DNA from: a virus
IMG/VR virus record: IMGVR_UViG_3300011114_000838
Span: 1-20,157 of that record
Strand: one strand, 5' to 3'
DNA length: 20,157 nt
Under the pieces are notes generated by a model that did no database searches, was not told where the DNA came from, and saw nothing but the letters and a program-made list of their open reading frames with translations. Each line of letters begins with the position of its first letter. Position 1 is the stretch's first letter. This document shows positions 6,941 through 14,414 of this stretch, one piece after another. Position numbers and translations under genes: made by a program.

Positions 6941-7798
6941 GTGGACATCGAGCTGCTTTACGATCGATCAACGGTGGTGGCCCACACCGATTTGGACGGC
7001 GTTGTGGCAACCTCGGCCACGGCCGTGCTGCGCAAGGCCGATGGCACCACGCTACAATCGCCGGCGGTGACGCTGCCCACGGTGAGCACCACGGTGGCGG
7101 CGGGCAGTACAATCTTGGCTTTGATCTTGGCCAGCGTGACCGGCGTGCTGGTGGGCGTGCCGCTGGTGGTTGTCAGCGATGGCGTGAGCTACGTTGTGAC
7201 GCCGGTGCGGATTGACGGCACCACGGTTTATCTGGCTGCGGCGTTGCCGGTTGTGCCGGACACCGGCAGCCCCGTAAAGAATCTCAGAATGACGGCCACG
7301 ATCACGGCACCGGGCATTGCCCTGCTTGGATCTGGCTTGCAGCTCGAGTGGCGCTATGCCTCGGCCTCGGCCAACGGCTTTGCGACGGTCGAGGTGTCGA
7401 TTGTGCGTTGGCTGTGGCAGCCACCGATCAGCGGCGGCGAGGTGGCTGAGTTATTGGCCACGGTGTACCAAACGACACGCAGCGATGACTTTTGCCGCGG
7501 TGTGGCCGATCGCGTCAATCTCAAGATCCGCAATGCGATTGAGCAAACTGGGCGTAGGCCATATTTGTATGTGGCACCGGGCGCATTTGCCGAGGTGGCC
7601 CAAGTTGGCGCACGGTGGGTGCTGGCCGATAACGGGATCGGGCTTGTGGGCGATCTGGCTGGGCTGGTGCGCGAGTATCGCTTTGCATTTAATGACGAAA
7701 TGGCCAAGGCTGTGGCTGGGCTCAAGGGCTACGACAGCGACAATGATGGCAAGGTCACAGCCCAGCGCAACGTGCTGGCGATCAAGATGAGGCGCTAA
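6941..7798 (+). CDS. Head-tail connector/adaptor candidate
   Basis: A 285-residue protein, start GTG with AGGG at 6931-6934. Head-completion proteins normally sit between the capsid and tail tube genes. The N-terminal half is Val/Thr/Ala-rich beta-like sequence (about 1-150). The C-terminal half is largely helical (about 160-285), resembling the helical bundle of gp15/gp6-type connector proteins, though I cannot assign a family. Near the C-terminus, residues 265-272 read DSDNDGKV, a calcium-loop-like DxDxDG motif; loop position 12 is Arg (R276), so it is not a full EF-hand. It abuts the next gene (stop 7796-7798, start 7799). It could be a fusion of a head-fibre or beta domain with an adaptor. 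The role is inferred from order. Confidence 0.65.
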   Translation: MDIELLYDRSTVVAHTDLDGVVATSATAVLRKADGTTLQSPAVTLPTVSTTVAAGSTILALILASVTGVLVGVPLVVVSDGVSYVVTPVRIDGTTVYLAAALPVVPDTGSPVKNLRMTATITAPGIALLGSGLQLEWRYASASANGFATVEVSIVRWLWQPPISGGEVAELLATVYQTTRSDDFCRGVADRVNLKIRNAIEQTGRRPYLYVAPGAFAEVAQVGARWVLADNGIGLVGDLAGLVREYRFAFNDEMAKAVAGLKGYDSDNDGKVTAQRNVLAIKMRR

Positions 7799-8236
7799 GT
7801 GCCGATTGGATCGACAACAAGCGGATCGATTCTGGCGGCGTGGAAGGTGCGCATTGATGCCTTGGTGCCGATCACGCGCGCCGGTGTCGATGACAAATAC
7901 CAATCGATCGTGGGCTTGCGCCACACGCACATGGGATCGCGGGCGATTCTGCTGACGTGCCAGCCGGGGCGGCGATTGCAGGGCGGGCGCAGCTGCAGCG
8001 ATTGGGAGATGATCGCGCTGATCGAGGCGTGGTATTTGGACAATCCCGGCGCATACGCTCAGACTTGCGAAGATGCTGAACAAATTGCTGATGATCTATA
8101 TACTTGGGTGGCAAGCGTGGCGGGTGAAGATCTTGGCCTATTGCGGATTGAGCCCGAGCTTGCGAACATTGCAGGCGGTGACGGTGAGCTGCAGGTGACG
8201 CGCACGGTGCGTTTTGTTTATCGTGGCCTTGGATGA
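7799..8236 (+). CDS. Tail terminator/tail completion candidate
   Basis: A 145-residue protein starting at the GTG that directly follows the previous stop, with TGAGG at 7788-7792 as RBS. It sits right before the tail tube gene, where siphophages encode the tail terminator or head-tail joining protein. The sequence shows a helix at the N-terminus (GSILAAWKVRIDALV), a central strand region (GSRAILLTCQPG), an acidic helix (CEDAEQIADDLYTWVASVAG) and a final beta strand (LQVTRTVRFVYRGL). This alpha/beta layout and size fit tail terminator folds, where the last strands line the ring. No specific family is recognised, so the function is by position and general shape. Confidence 0.62.
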   Translation: MPIGSTTSGSILAAWKVRIDALVPITRAGVDDKYQSIVGLRHTHMGSRAILLTCQPGRRLQGGRSCSDWEMIALIEAWYLDNPGAYAQTCEDAEQIADDLYTWVASVAGEDLGLLRIEPELANIAGGDGELQVTRTVRFVYRGLG

Positions 8237-8256
8237 CAAACTGATCGGGGGAAAAA

Positions 8257-9636
8257 ATGGCACAGTTTTGGACAGATAGCAGCTTGCTGCTGGCGTTGCA
8301 GGACAATCTGATCACGCCGAGCCCGTTGGCTGCCGGCGAGTTCCAGGCGCTGTTGTGCGATCAGCCCAAGATCACTTTCAACACCGAGGTGAGCGAGCTG
8401 GCCTTGACCACTGGCCAAGTGGGCGCGGCACCCGAGAAGATCGTGGGCCGGCGCAGCGGATCGATTACTTTTGCCGTGCCGATGCAGGCCTTCAAGACGG
8501 GCTACGATCCGACAGCTGAGAATCCGGGCGGCGCACCAGCAGCTGGTGCTGAAGTGATCCCGCCATGGTTGGCGTTGGTTGGCAACGCGCTGGGCTGCAA
8601 TGTGGAAGCATTGGCTGGCGCGGCATTGATCGACAAAAACACCAACTTCTGGCGCGGCACGCATTTGAGCAACAGCGCATATGCGGCGGCCAAGGTGACG
8701 GCTGCCGGCACCGATAGCACGCACATCCAGGGCGATGCTGGCGAGGGCGCGGCGCACAAGGGCGGCCAGCTGATTGCAGCGGCGATGAGCGCGATCATTG
8801 CGCCGTTCTTGGGCTTTATCAAAACCAAGTTGGTGGACCTGATGACGGCGTTTGAGGCCACGCGGGCCGATGCTGCCAACTATGACAACAATGCGGCAAA
8901 CATTTATGGCACGGCCACGGCGTGGCAGAGCGACGATCAGCCGCGCTATTTGACCGCGTACTGGGTTGGGCCGGACACCAAGATGTGCTACGTGCTGAGC
9001 GGCTTGGTTTGCGAGAGCTTCAAGATCAGCTTGGACGCTGGGCAAGTTCCAATTGTCGAGTTCACTTATCGTTTTTACGATTACACCGTGGACAAGACAA
9101 AGGGCGGCCTGATCGTGCCGGACAGCTATGTGCGCACGCCGCAATTGGTTGGTGCCAAAAGCGGCCAGCTGATGTTGGACACCGCGGTGAAGTGCGGCTT
9201 GGAGGCGGTGAGCCTTGAATGGAAGTGCACGATCCGCGAGACAAAATGCTTGTCTGCTGAGCAGGGCATTGACAGTGTTGCGATTATCAAGCCACGGATC
9301 ACGCTTGGTTTTAGCGTGCCGCACGACAAGGACGATCTGGTTTATGACGCGGCGGGCACACCGGGCAACACCGGCAGCCATACGTGGCAATCCAGTTTGG
9401 AGCTGGGCACGGCGCACAGCGTTGGCATTTATGTGGGGCCGAGCGTTGGCAAATGTTTCGCGATCCACATGCCGGCGGGCAAGGTGGCGGCTGTGCCGTC
9501 GATTGCCGATCGCGACGGTGCGCAGGCGTACACGGTGCAGCTCGAGGCCGGCAGTTACACCGGCGACAGCACCGACACGGCCGAGGTCAGCACCGACAGC
9601 CCGTTAGATGCGATCATAAAGATCGCGCTGGCATAA
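8257..9636 (+). CDS. Major tail (tube) protein, putative
   Basis: A 459-residue protein with a GGGGG RBS (8247-8251) before ATG 8257. It sits between the tail terminator candidate and the chaperone pair, the position of the tube protein that stacks in rings around the tape measure. The N-terminus contains strand-rich sequence (SELALTTGQVG, then GRRSGSITFAVPM) typical of tube subunits, and a later region (CESFKISLDAGQVPIVEFTYRF) looks like the paired beta sheet of the tube fold. At 459 aa it is roughly twice the common tube length, implying extra domain(s), probably the C-terminal 100 or so residues (acidic, Thr/Ser-rich). No sheath gene accompanies it. A 39-base gap follows with only an RBS-like AAGGG (9662-9666). 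Confidence 0.75.
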   Translation: MAQFWTDSSLLLALQDNLITPSPLAAGEFQALLCDQPKITFNTEVSELALTTGQVGAAPEKIVGRRSGSITFAVPMQAFKTGYDPTAENPGGAPAAGAEVIPPWLALVGNALGCNVEALAGAALIDKNTNFWRGTHLSNSAYAAAKVTAAGTDSTHIQGDAGEGAAHKGGQLIAAAMSAIIAPFLGFIKTKLVDLMTAFEATRADAANYDNNAANIYGTATAWQSDDQPRYLTAYWVGPDTKMCYVLSGLVCESFKISLDAGQVPIVEFTYRFYDYTVDKTKGGLIVPDSYVRTPQLVGAKSGQLMLDTAVKCGLEAVSLEWKCTIRETKCLSAEQGIDSVAIIKPRITLGFSVPHDKDDLVYDAAGTPGNTGSHTWQSSLELGTAHSVGIYVGPSVGKCFAIHMPAGKVAAVPSIADRDGAQAYTVQLEAGSYTGDSTDTAEVSTDSPLDAIIKIALA

Positions 9637-9675
9637 CGTCAGCAGCCACCCGAACACCACTAAGGGCAGCAAAAC

Positions 9676-10155
9676 ATGATGATAACGACAAGCAAGGGCC
9701 GCACTGTGCGGCTGGTGTACACCGGCGATCCGGCTGTGCAGCTGACAAGTGCGGCGCTCAAGCAGCGCATGGATGCGCGTGAGCGCCGTGAGCTCAAGGC
9801 TGCGCAGGCCGAGCTGCCCAAGGACGCAACAGAAGCTGACAAGGACGCGGCGGTGACGGCCACGCTGGAGCGGTTGGTGGATGCGCCGCTGCCCAAGGCG
9901 TGGGTGACGGTCGATGAGTGCGACAAAAGCCAAGGTGCGCTGGTGGCCAAGGTGCGGGCGCTCAATTGGCTGGAAGATCAAGAAGCTCAGGGGCTGCCGG
10001 CAGACAAGCAGATCTTGCGGGTGATTGAGCTCGGGCTTGTGGAACTGGCGGTGGACGGCGATGTGGACGGGGCCAAGGAATTTTTGGCCGATCCTCGGGC
10101 CGATTTGGTGATCCCGCTTTATCGGGCGATCTGCGATCTAACCTGGGGAAACTGA
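9676..10155 (+). CDS. Tail assembly chaperone (G-like)
   Basis: A 159-residue acidic, helical protein between tube and tape measure. In lambda, gpG and its frameshifted form gpGT coat the tape measure and recruit tube subunits; they are not in the finished virion. This gene has the matching length (gpG 140 aa), location and a slippery heptamer three bases from its stop. Residues 24-72 are Lys/Glu/Ala-rich helices with a TEADKDAAVTATLERLV stretch; residues 98-135 form a second helical zone with an acidic DGDVDGAKE segment. A fused product join(9676..10152,10152..10493) would be 272 aa, close to lambda gpGT at 279. ATG 9676 is preferred over ATG 9679 by distance from AAGGG. Assignment depends on context and recoding signal rather than primary similarity. 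Confidence 0.8.
   Translation: MMITTSKGRTVRLVYTGDPAVQLTSAALKQRMDARERRELKAAQAELPKDATEADKDAAVTATLERLVDAPLPKAWVTVDECDKSQGALVAKVRALNWLEDQEAQGLPADKQILRVIELGLVELAVDGDVDGAKEFLADPRADLVIPLYRAICDLTWGN
10146..10152 (+). promoter_or_regulatory. -1 ribosomal frameshift site G GGA AAC
   Basis: The heptamer GGGAAAC is in the X XXY YYZ register of the 0 frame (codons TGG GGA AAC, then TGA). Lambda G/GT uses GGGAAAG. A -1 slip here resumes at CTG 10152 and stays open to TGA 10491-10493, bypassing the stop at 10153-10155. Confidence 0.8.
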
Positions 10156-10194
10156 TCCGGGTGGAGGTGGACGGCGAGGCGGCCACCTGGATCA
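10153..10194 (+). other. Hairpin immediately 3' of the slippery site
   Basis: Bases 10153-10164 (TGATCCGGGTGG) pair with 10183-10194 (CCACCTGGATCA) over 12 bp with a single G-U, enclosing an 18-base G-rich loop. Its base abuts the slippery heptamer. When the ribosome sits on the heptamer, the lower part would be melted, leaving the GC-rich upper stem at a usual stimulatory distance. It could also mask the weak independent starts of the second ORF. Confidence 0.6.
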
Positions 10195-10493
10195 CAATCT
10201 TGCCGCACATGCTGACGATCTGGCTCAAGGAAGGGCTTTATCGGCGTGCGGTTTGGCGTTGTCGCTGTGAGGCTGGGCCTTGTGCTGAGGTGCCCGATGG
10301 CGCAGAGCTGCCGGGCGGGGCGTGGTCGCTGTGCCCTTACGGCCTGATGCGCGGGCCACAATTCCAATCGCTGCTGATTCTTGACAGATGCGCTACCATT
10401 GGGCCACTGGCCGGATGGCCCGAGGCTTATCCTGCTTGGCTAGGCTGGGGCTTGGTTCAATTACGCCAGCGAAAACCGCGGAGTGAAGCATGA
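10161..10493 (+). CDS. Tail assembly chaperone C-terminal ORF (T-like, made by -1 frameshift)
   Basis: This ORF is in the -1 frame relative to the upstream chaperone. The frame is open from the slip site (CTG 10152), so the expected product is a 272-residue G-T fusion carrying 113 residues from this frame. Independent initiation at GTG 10161 (110 aa) is possible but has no properly spaced SD, and that start lies in the hairpin. In lambda the T part binds tube subunits. Counting from 10161, Cys occur at 34, 36, 41, 58 and 77 (CRCEAGPC, later LCPYGL), a cluster that could bind metal. Trp and Pro are frequent near the end (GWPEAYPAWLGWGL). Its stop overlaps the tape measure start (ATGA, 10490-10493). 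Confidence 0.75.
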   Translation: MEVDGEAATWITILPHMLTIWLKEGLYRRAVWRCRCEAGPCAEVPDGAELPGGAWSLCPYGLMRGPQFQSLLILDRCATIGPLAGWPEAYPAWLGWGLVQLRQRKPRSEA

Positions 10494-12997
10494 GCACAGT
10501 GGCGGCAGCACGGGTTGATGTAAAGATCGGCCTATTTGGCGAGGGCAACGCGGCCAAGGCTGTGGGCGATGTGCGCAGCGGGCTGGACAAGCTGGACGCT
10601 GGCGCGGCCAAGGCTGGCGGATCTGCCAAAGCCCTGAGCGGCAATATATCGGAATTTGCCAAGGTTGGCCGTGAGAGCAGCAGCAAGGCTGGTGCGGCGT
10701 TTGCTGGCTTGGGCGCGGTGTTGGGCGGGGCTGTGCCCGAGGTGGCCAAGCTCGGCCAATCGTTCACGGCTGCCGGCGCTGCGGCCAATTTGATCCCAGG
10801 GCCGATTGGTTTGGCGGCGGCTGCCATTGCAGCTGCGGCGATCGGTGCTTACGAATTAAACAAGAACATGAACGAAACCGAGGCCAAGGTGCGCAACCTT
10901 GGCGATGCGAGCACGCGCGGGCTGGCCAAGAATTTGGACCTGAGCGTGGACGCGGCGATCGCGCTGCAGCAGGCGTTGGAAGATGTGCCGGCCAAGTTGC
11001 GGCCCACCGAGGCGCTGCTGGACGTGGTGCGCCGGCGTGCTGAGAGCATGGGCAAAGACGGCGCTGAGGCTGTGGATAAGTTTGCGCAGGCGCTTGCTAA
11101 GGGGCCGGATGCGCTAAAGGAATTTGAGAAACAGTTTGGACGGCTGAGCACGGCCACGGCGAGCTTGCCAGATGTGGCTGAGCGGCTGGGGCTGAGCAAG
11201 GCGGCGCTCGGCATTGCCGAGGCGGTGGGTGCTGAGGCTGACAAGGCCAAGGTGGCGGCGCAGCAGGTGGTGACGGCCGAGCGTGAGCGGCAGGGATTGC
11301 TGACGGCTGCGGCAGATTTGGAGAAGCAGGCGGCTGACTCGAGCAGCCGCAAGGCTGCGCAATTGAACGATCAGGCCGATAGTTTGAAGCGGCAGGCGGG
11401 CTTGTTTGGCGATCTGGTGCGGGAGAGCACGGCCGAGGCCAACGCATTGCAGCGCGTGGTAGATCTGCAGCAAGAAGCTGAGCGGGCGGCCAAGAATCGT
11501 GGGCTGATCGCTGGCTTGATCTCGGCTGACATCGCGGTGGCTGAGGCGCAGGCCGGCGTGCTGCTGGGCCAAAAGGCGCAGCTGCAGCAAAACATTTATG
11601 CCAACCAATTGCGCACTGCGGAAGTGACGCGCAAGACAACTGAGCTGGAGGCGGCATACGCCAAGGGGCTGTTGACTGAGATCGATTATCGCACCCAGTT
11701 GGCGGGGCTGCAGGCTGAAGGGCTGAACGCTGACGCCAAGTTGATTGCGCTGGGCAAGCAGGCCACGGCCGATCTCAAGGCACGGCGTGAGAAGGGCCAG
11801 CAGATCCACGATGCCGAGTTGGCTGCAAAGTTGCGGCTGATCAAGGTGGACGCTGAGCTGGCCGATCGATCGATCAACACCGCGGGCAAAGTGCACGGCT
11901 TGAAGCTGAAGCAATTGGATTTGGAGGAGCAGGCCGAGCTGACCAAAAGCCAGCGCACGGTGACAACCAAGGCGGGCCATGAGGCTGACAAGCTGGCGAT
12001 TCACCGAGAGTTTGCGCTCAAGCGTTTGGCGGTGAGCACCACTGAGCAAGACGCTGAGGCCAAGCTGCAAGAGGAATCGCTGCAGCTGATTGAACGCGAC
12101 AGCCAGCGCACGGTGGAGCTGGCGAGCAAGACGGCCGAGCTGGTGGCAGCTGGTGCGGCCAAACGCAGCGGCACGCTGGCGGCGGTGTTGCGCGCTGGTG
12201 GCAATGATGAGCGGGCCGATTTGGTGGAGCGGCGGCAGGCGTGGGTGGACTATCAGGCCGAGAGCGCGCGCGTGACTGCTGAGCTGACTGCGCAGCGCGA
12301 TTCAACGGTTGAAGGATCCAAGGACAGAGCCAACGCTGAGGCGCAGATTTTAGAAGCGCAGGCTGGGGCTTATGAGGCATACGCTGAGAAGCTGACGGCG
12401 GTGGATGAGAAGCGCAACCAGCGGCTCAAGGATAGTGTGGCCTCGGCGTTGGACTCGATCCGCGCACCGGCTGAGCTGATGGCGAGCGCGGGCGGGCCGG
12501 GGGCCAAACTGGGCAAGGCGTTGCAGGCCACGGCTGAGGGCGTGCAACGTGTGAGCAAAAACTGGAAGGGCATGGGGGCCTCGGCACCAGATGCGATCAG
12601 TGCCGTTGGCGCGGTGGCTGCTGCTTTTGTCGATGGCGAGCGTGAGAAGGCTGCGATCTTGGCGGTGACTGAGGCGGCGGCTGCCATTGCATCGCTGGCG
12701 GCCGAGAATTATGTGGCAGCGGCGGGCCATGGTGCTGCGGCTGTTTTGTATGGCAGCGTGGCGGCCGGTGTGGTTGGCGGCGGCAGTGGCGCACCCTCGG
12801 CAGCTGGTGGTGGCGGTGGCGCTGGCGGCAATGCAGCGGGCGGTGGCGACAATGCGCCGAGCAGCGGCAAGGGCCAAGTGATCAACGTGTATTTTGGCAA
12901 GGGCTTTGTGGTTGGCACGCCGCAACAAGTGGGCGTGGCGGTGCAGGGCGCGATTGGCAGCTTGAAGGGCACAGGGCTGAAGTCAAAGGGAGTTTAA
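10490..12997 (+). CDS. Tail tape measure protein
   Basis: An 835-residue, overwhelmingly helical protein following the chaperone pair, with GGAG at 10480-10483 as RBS and ATGA coupling. Tape measures span the tail lumen and set its length; at about 1.5 Angstrom per residue this predicts roughly 125 nm. Domains: an N-terminal region rich in Ala/Gly (1-95), a hydrophobic stretch at about 97-121 (LIPGPIGLAAAAIAAAAIG) that may insert in the membrane at DNA ejection, a very long coiled-coil region (about 125-660) rich in Lys/Glu/Ala/Gln, a second Ala-rich hydrophobic segment near 725-765, then a Gly-rich linker and a short C-terminal beta-like tail. No lytic transglycosylase or peptidase motif is visible. 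It is the largest helical ORF of the tail cluster, which makes the call secure. Confidence 0.9.
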   Translation: MSTVAAARVDVKIGLFGEGNAAKAVGDVRSGLDKLDAGAAKAGGSAKALSGNISEFAKVGRESSSKAGAAFAGLGAVLGGAVPEVAKLGQSFTAAGAAANLIPGPIGLAAAAIAAAAIGAYELNKNMNETEAKVRNLGDASTRGLAKNLDLSVDAAIALQQALEDVPAKLRPTEALLDVVRRRAESMGKDGAEAVDKFAQALAKGPDALKEFEKQFGRLSTATASLPDVAERLGLSKAALGIAEAVGAEADKAKVAAQQVVTAERERQGLLTAAADLEKQAADSSSRKAAQLNDQADSLKRQAGLFGDLVRESTAEANALQRVVDLQQEAERAAKNRGLIAGLISADIAVAEAQAGVLLGQKAQLQQNIYANQLRTAEVTRKTTELEAAYAKGLLTEIDYRTQLAGLQAEGLNADAKLIALGKQATADLKARREKGQQIHDAELAAKLRLIKVDAELADRSINTAGKVHGLKLKQLDLEEQAELTKSQRTVTTKAGHEADKLAIHREFALKRLAVSTTEQDAEAKLQEESLQLIERDSQRTVELASKTAELVAAGAAKRSGTLAAVLRAGGNDERADLVERRQAWVDYQAESARVTAELTAQRDSTVEGSKDRANAEAQILEAQAGAYEAYAEKLTAVDEKRNQRLKDSVASALDSIRAPAELMASAGGPGAKLGKALQATAEGVQRVSKNWKGMGASAPDAISAVGAVAAAFVDGEREKAAILAVTEAAAAIASLAAENYVAAAGHGAAAVLYGSVAAGVVGGGSGAPSAAGGGGGAGGNAAGGGDNAPSSGKGQVINVYFGKGFVVGTPQQVGVAVQGAIGSLKGTGLKSKGV

Positions 12998-12998
12998 G

Positions 12999-13706
12999 AT
13001 GCTGAGTCTGGAAACTACCGGCGATTGGGCAGCAGCCACGGTGACGGTGACGGTAGGCGCTGGTGCGGACGTGTGGAGCGGCAACGCTGAGTTGCTGAGT
13101 GCTTTTGCAGCGATGCAAGACTTGACCACATGGGCAAACGACGCAGCGCGGCCATGGTTTGGCGCGGCGTTGTTTGATTGGACGTGGCAGCGGCAGGCGT
13201 CAAGCGGTGGGGCGATCTTCAAGCTGCGCAACAATGGCGGCGTGTTTGACTACACGCCGGGCGGCACAGCTGCGGCGCTGTTGGGTATTCCGGCACTTGC
13301 TGGCGTGCTGACGGCAACGGGCACCACGGCGGCCAATGGCACGTGGGCACCGGGGCCGGATGGGTTTTTGCCGTTAAAGCTGGGCGTGCAATGGTTAAAG
13401 GCTGGCGGTGTCGCCAGCGGCGTGGGTGCTGTGCGCCCAGGGATCCCGGGTTATGCGCCGTGGGTGGCGGTGTGCCAGCCGATGGTAAAGGCGCAGGATT
13501 GTGCACGGCTGACGGCGGTGCTGCTGCTGGCCTCGCACCCTAGGCGTGCTTGGCTGCGGTTGAGCAACGTGGCGCGGCCCGATGAGATTTTGCTGCCACC
13601 AGATTCAGCGGGTTGGCGGGTGGTGGCGCTGGGGCAGGTGCAGCGATCGCGCCGGCAGGTGTCGATTTGGCAGTGTGAGCTGGCTGTGGCCGGCGAGGCG
13701 GTTTGA
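12999..13706 (+). CDS. Tail tip protein of unknown family (first after tape measure)
   Basis: A 235-residue protein with AAAGGGAG (12985-12992) as RBS, starting one base after the tape measure stop. The first gene after the tape measure usually encodes a distal tail protein or a minor tail protein that caps the tube. The sequence is beta-like and Trp-rich (DWAAATVTVTVGAG, then WFGAALFDWTWQRQ, GGAIFKLRNNGG, WLRLSNVARPDEILLP). The opening strand pattern and the size (200-250 aa) are compatible with a distal tail protein, but no motif proves it. The stop TGA overlaps the next ATG (TGATG at 13704-13708), so both are co-translated. There is no signal peptide or membrane helix. Confidence 0.65.
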   Translation: MLSLETTGDWAAATVTVTVGAGADVWSGNAELLSAFAAMQDLTTWANDAARPWFGAALFDWTWQRQASSGGAIFKLRNNGGVFDYTPGGTAAALLGIPALAGVLTATGTTAANGTWAPGPDGFLPLKLGVQWLKAGGVASGVGAVRPGIPGYAPWVAVCQPMVKAQDCARLTAVLLLASHPRRAWLRLSNVARPDEILLPPDSAGWRVVALGQVQRSRRQVSIWQCELAVAGEAV

Positions 13707-14413
13707 TGGCGCGGATTGAGGGCTACGCTTATAGCGATGGCACGGCAAAGTATCGTGCGGTCAACACCTTGGTGATTGAGGAGCAGCCCAGCAGCCCCGC
13801 GGTGACTGAGGCGCGGCTGGTGGCACCGGCTGTTTTTGGTGACGCATTGCTGGCGTGGCAGGCGCTGTTGAACGCGACGGCACCAGCTGGGCAATACGCG
13901 ATCACGTATGACGCGACCACGCGGCGGGTGACGATCGCCAGCACCAACGCGGTAAACTTCAAGCCGGTGTTTTTGGGCGGCGATGTGGACTTGGCGCTGT
14001 GGCTGGGCTTTGATCCGGGCGCGGCGTTTGGCTTTGCGCTGACGCACACCGGCACGGCGATCCCATGGGGGCGGGTGGAGGTGTTGGGCGTGGACATCGA
14101 GCCGCCAGAAGATGCGGCCAAAGTAGATCTGCAGCAGCTGCGGCTGGGGCGGGCGGTTGCGCCGGTGTTTGGCAATCACTTGCTGATCACGGTGGCGCTG
14201 ATTGTGGTGCTGCAATCTGCACCGGCGGCGTGGTACTGGGTGTTGACTGGCCGTGTGCGGATCTATCCGAGCAGCGATGCAAGCCCGTACAGCGAAAGCA
14301 ATCTTGACGGTTACACCGATGGCTGGGTGGTGAGCCAGCCAGCATGGGAGCAACTGGGCGATGATGAGGGGCTGAGCGTGCTGACTTTGTTGCTGGCGCT
14401 GCCAAGGAGCTAA
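13706..14413 (+). CDS. Minor tail/virion protein with strand-turn-LGF motif
   Basis: A 235-residue protein. ATG 13706 is used (TGATG overlap) rather than TTG 13703. Residues 64-102 read as beta strands (YAITYDATTRRVTIAS) leading to ALWLGFDPGA; a strand pair followed by LGF occurs widely in phage virion and fibre proteins of unknown role, which supports a structural function. Residues about 160-180 are hydrophobic (LLITVALIVVLQSAPAAW) but are more likely a buried sheet or helix than a membrane anchor. It lies between the distal tail candidate and the large hub candidate, so it probably belongs to the tail tip. No catalytic residues are evident. Confidence 0.62.
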   Translation: MARIEGYAYSDGTAKYRAVNTLVIEEQPSSPAVTEARLVAPAVFGDALLAWQALLNATAPAGQYAITYDATTRRVTIASTNAVNFKPVFLGGDVDLALWLGFDPGAAFGFALTHTGTAIPWGRVEVLGVDIEPPEDAAKVDLQQLRLGRAVAPVFGNHLLITVALIVVLQSAPAAWYWVLTGRVRIYPSSDASPYSESNLDGYTDGWVVSQPAWEQLGDDEGLSVLTLLLALPRS

Positions 14414-14414
14414 T

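Noticed and set aside
8218-9468. Antisense ORF of 416 codons opposite the tube gene
   Set aside because: Same shadow effect; no RBS context, no recognisable protein features.
10381-10399. TTGACA followed by TACCAT as a promoter inside the T-like ORF
   Set aside because: The spacer is only 7 bases; no -10 hexamer lies at 16-18 bases.
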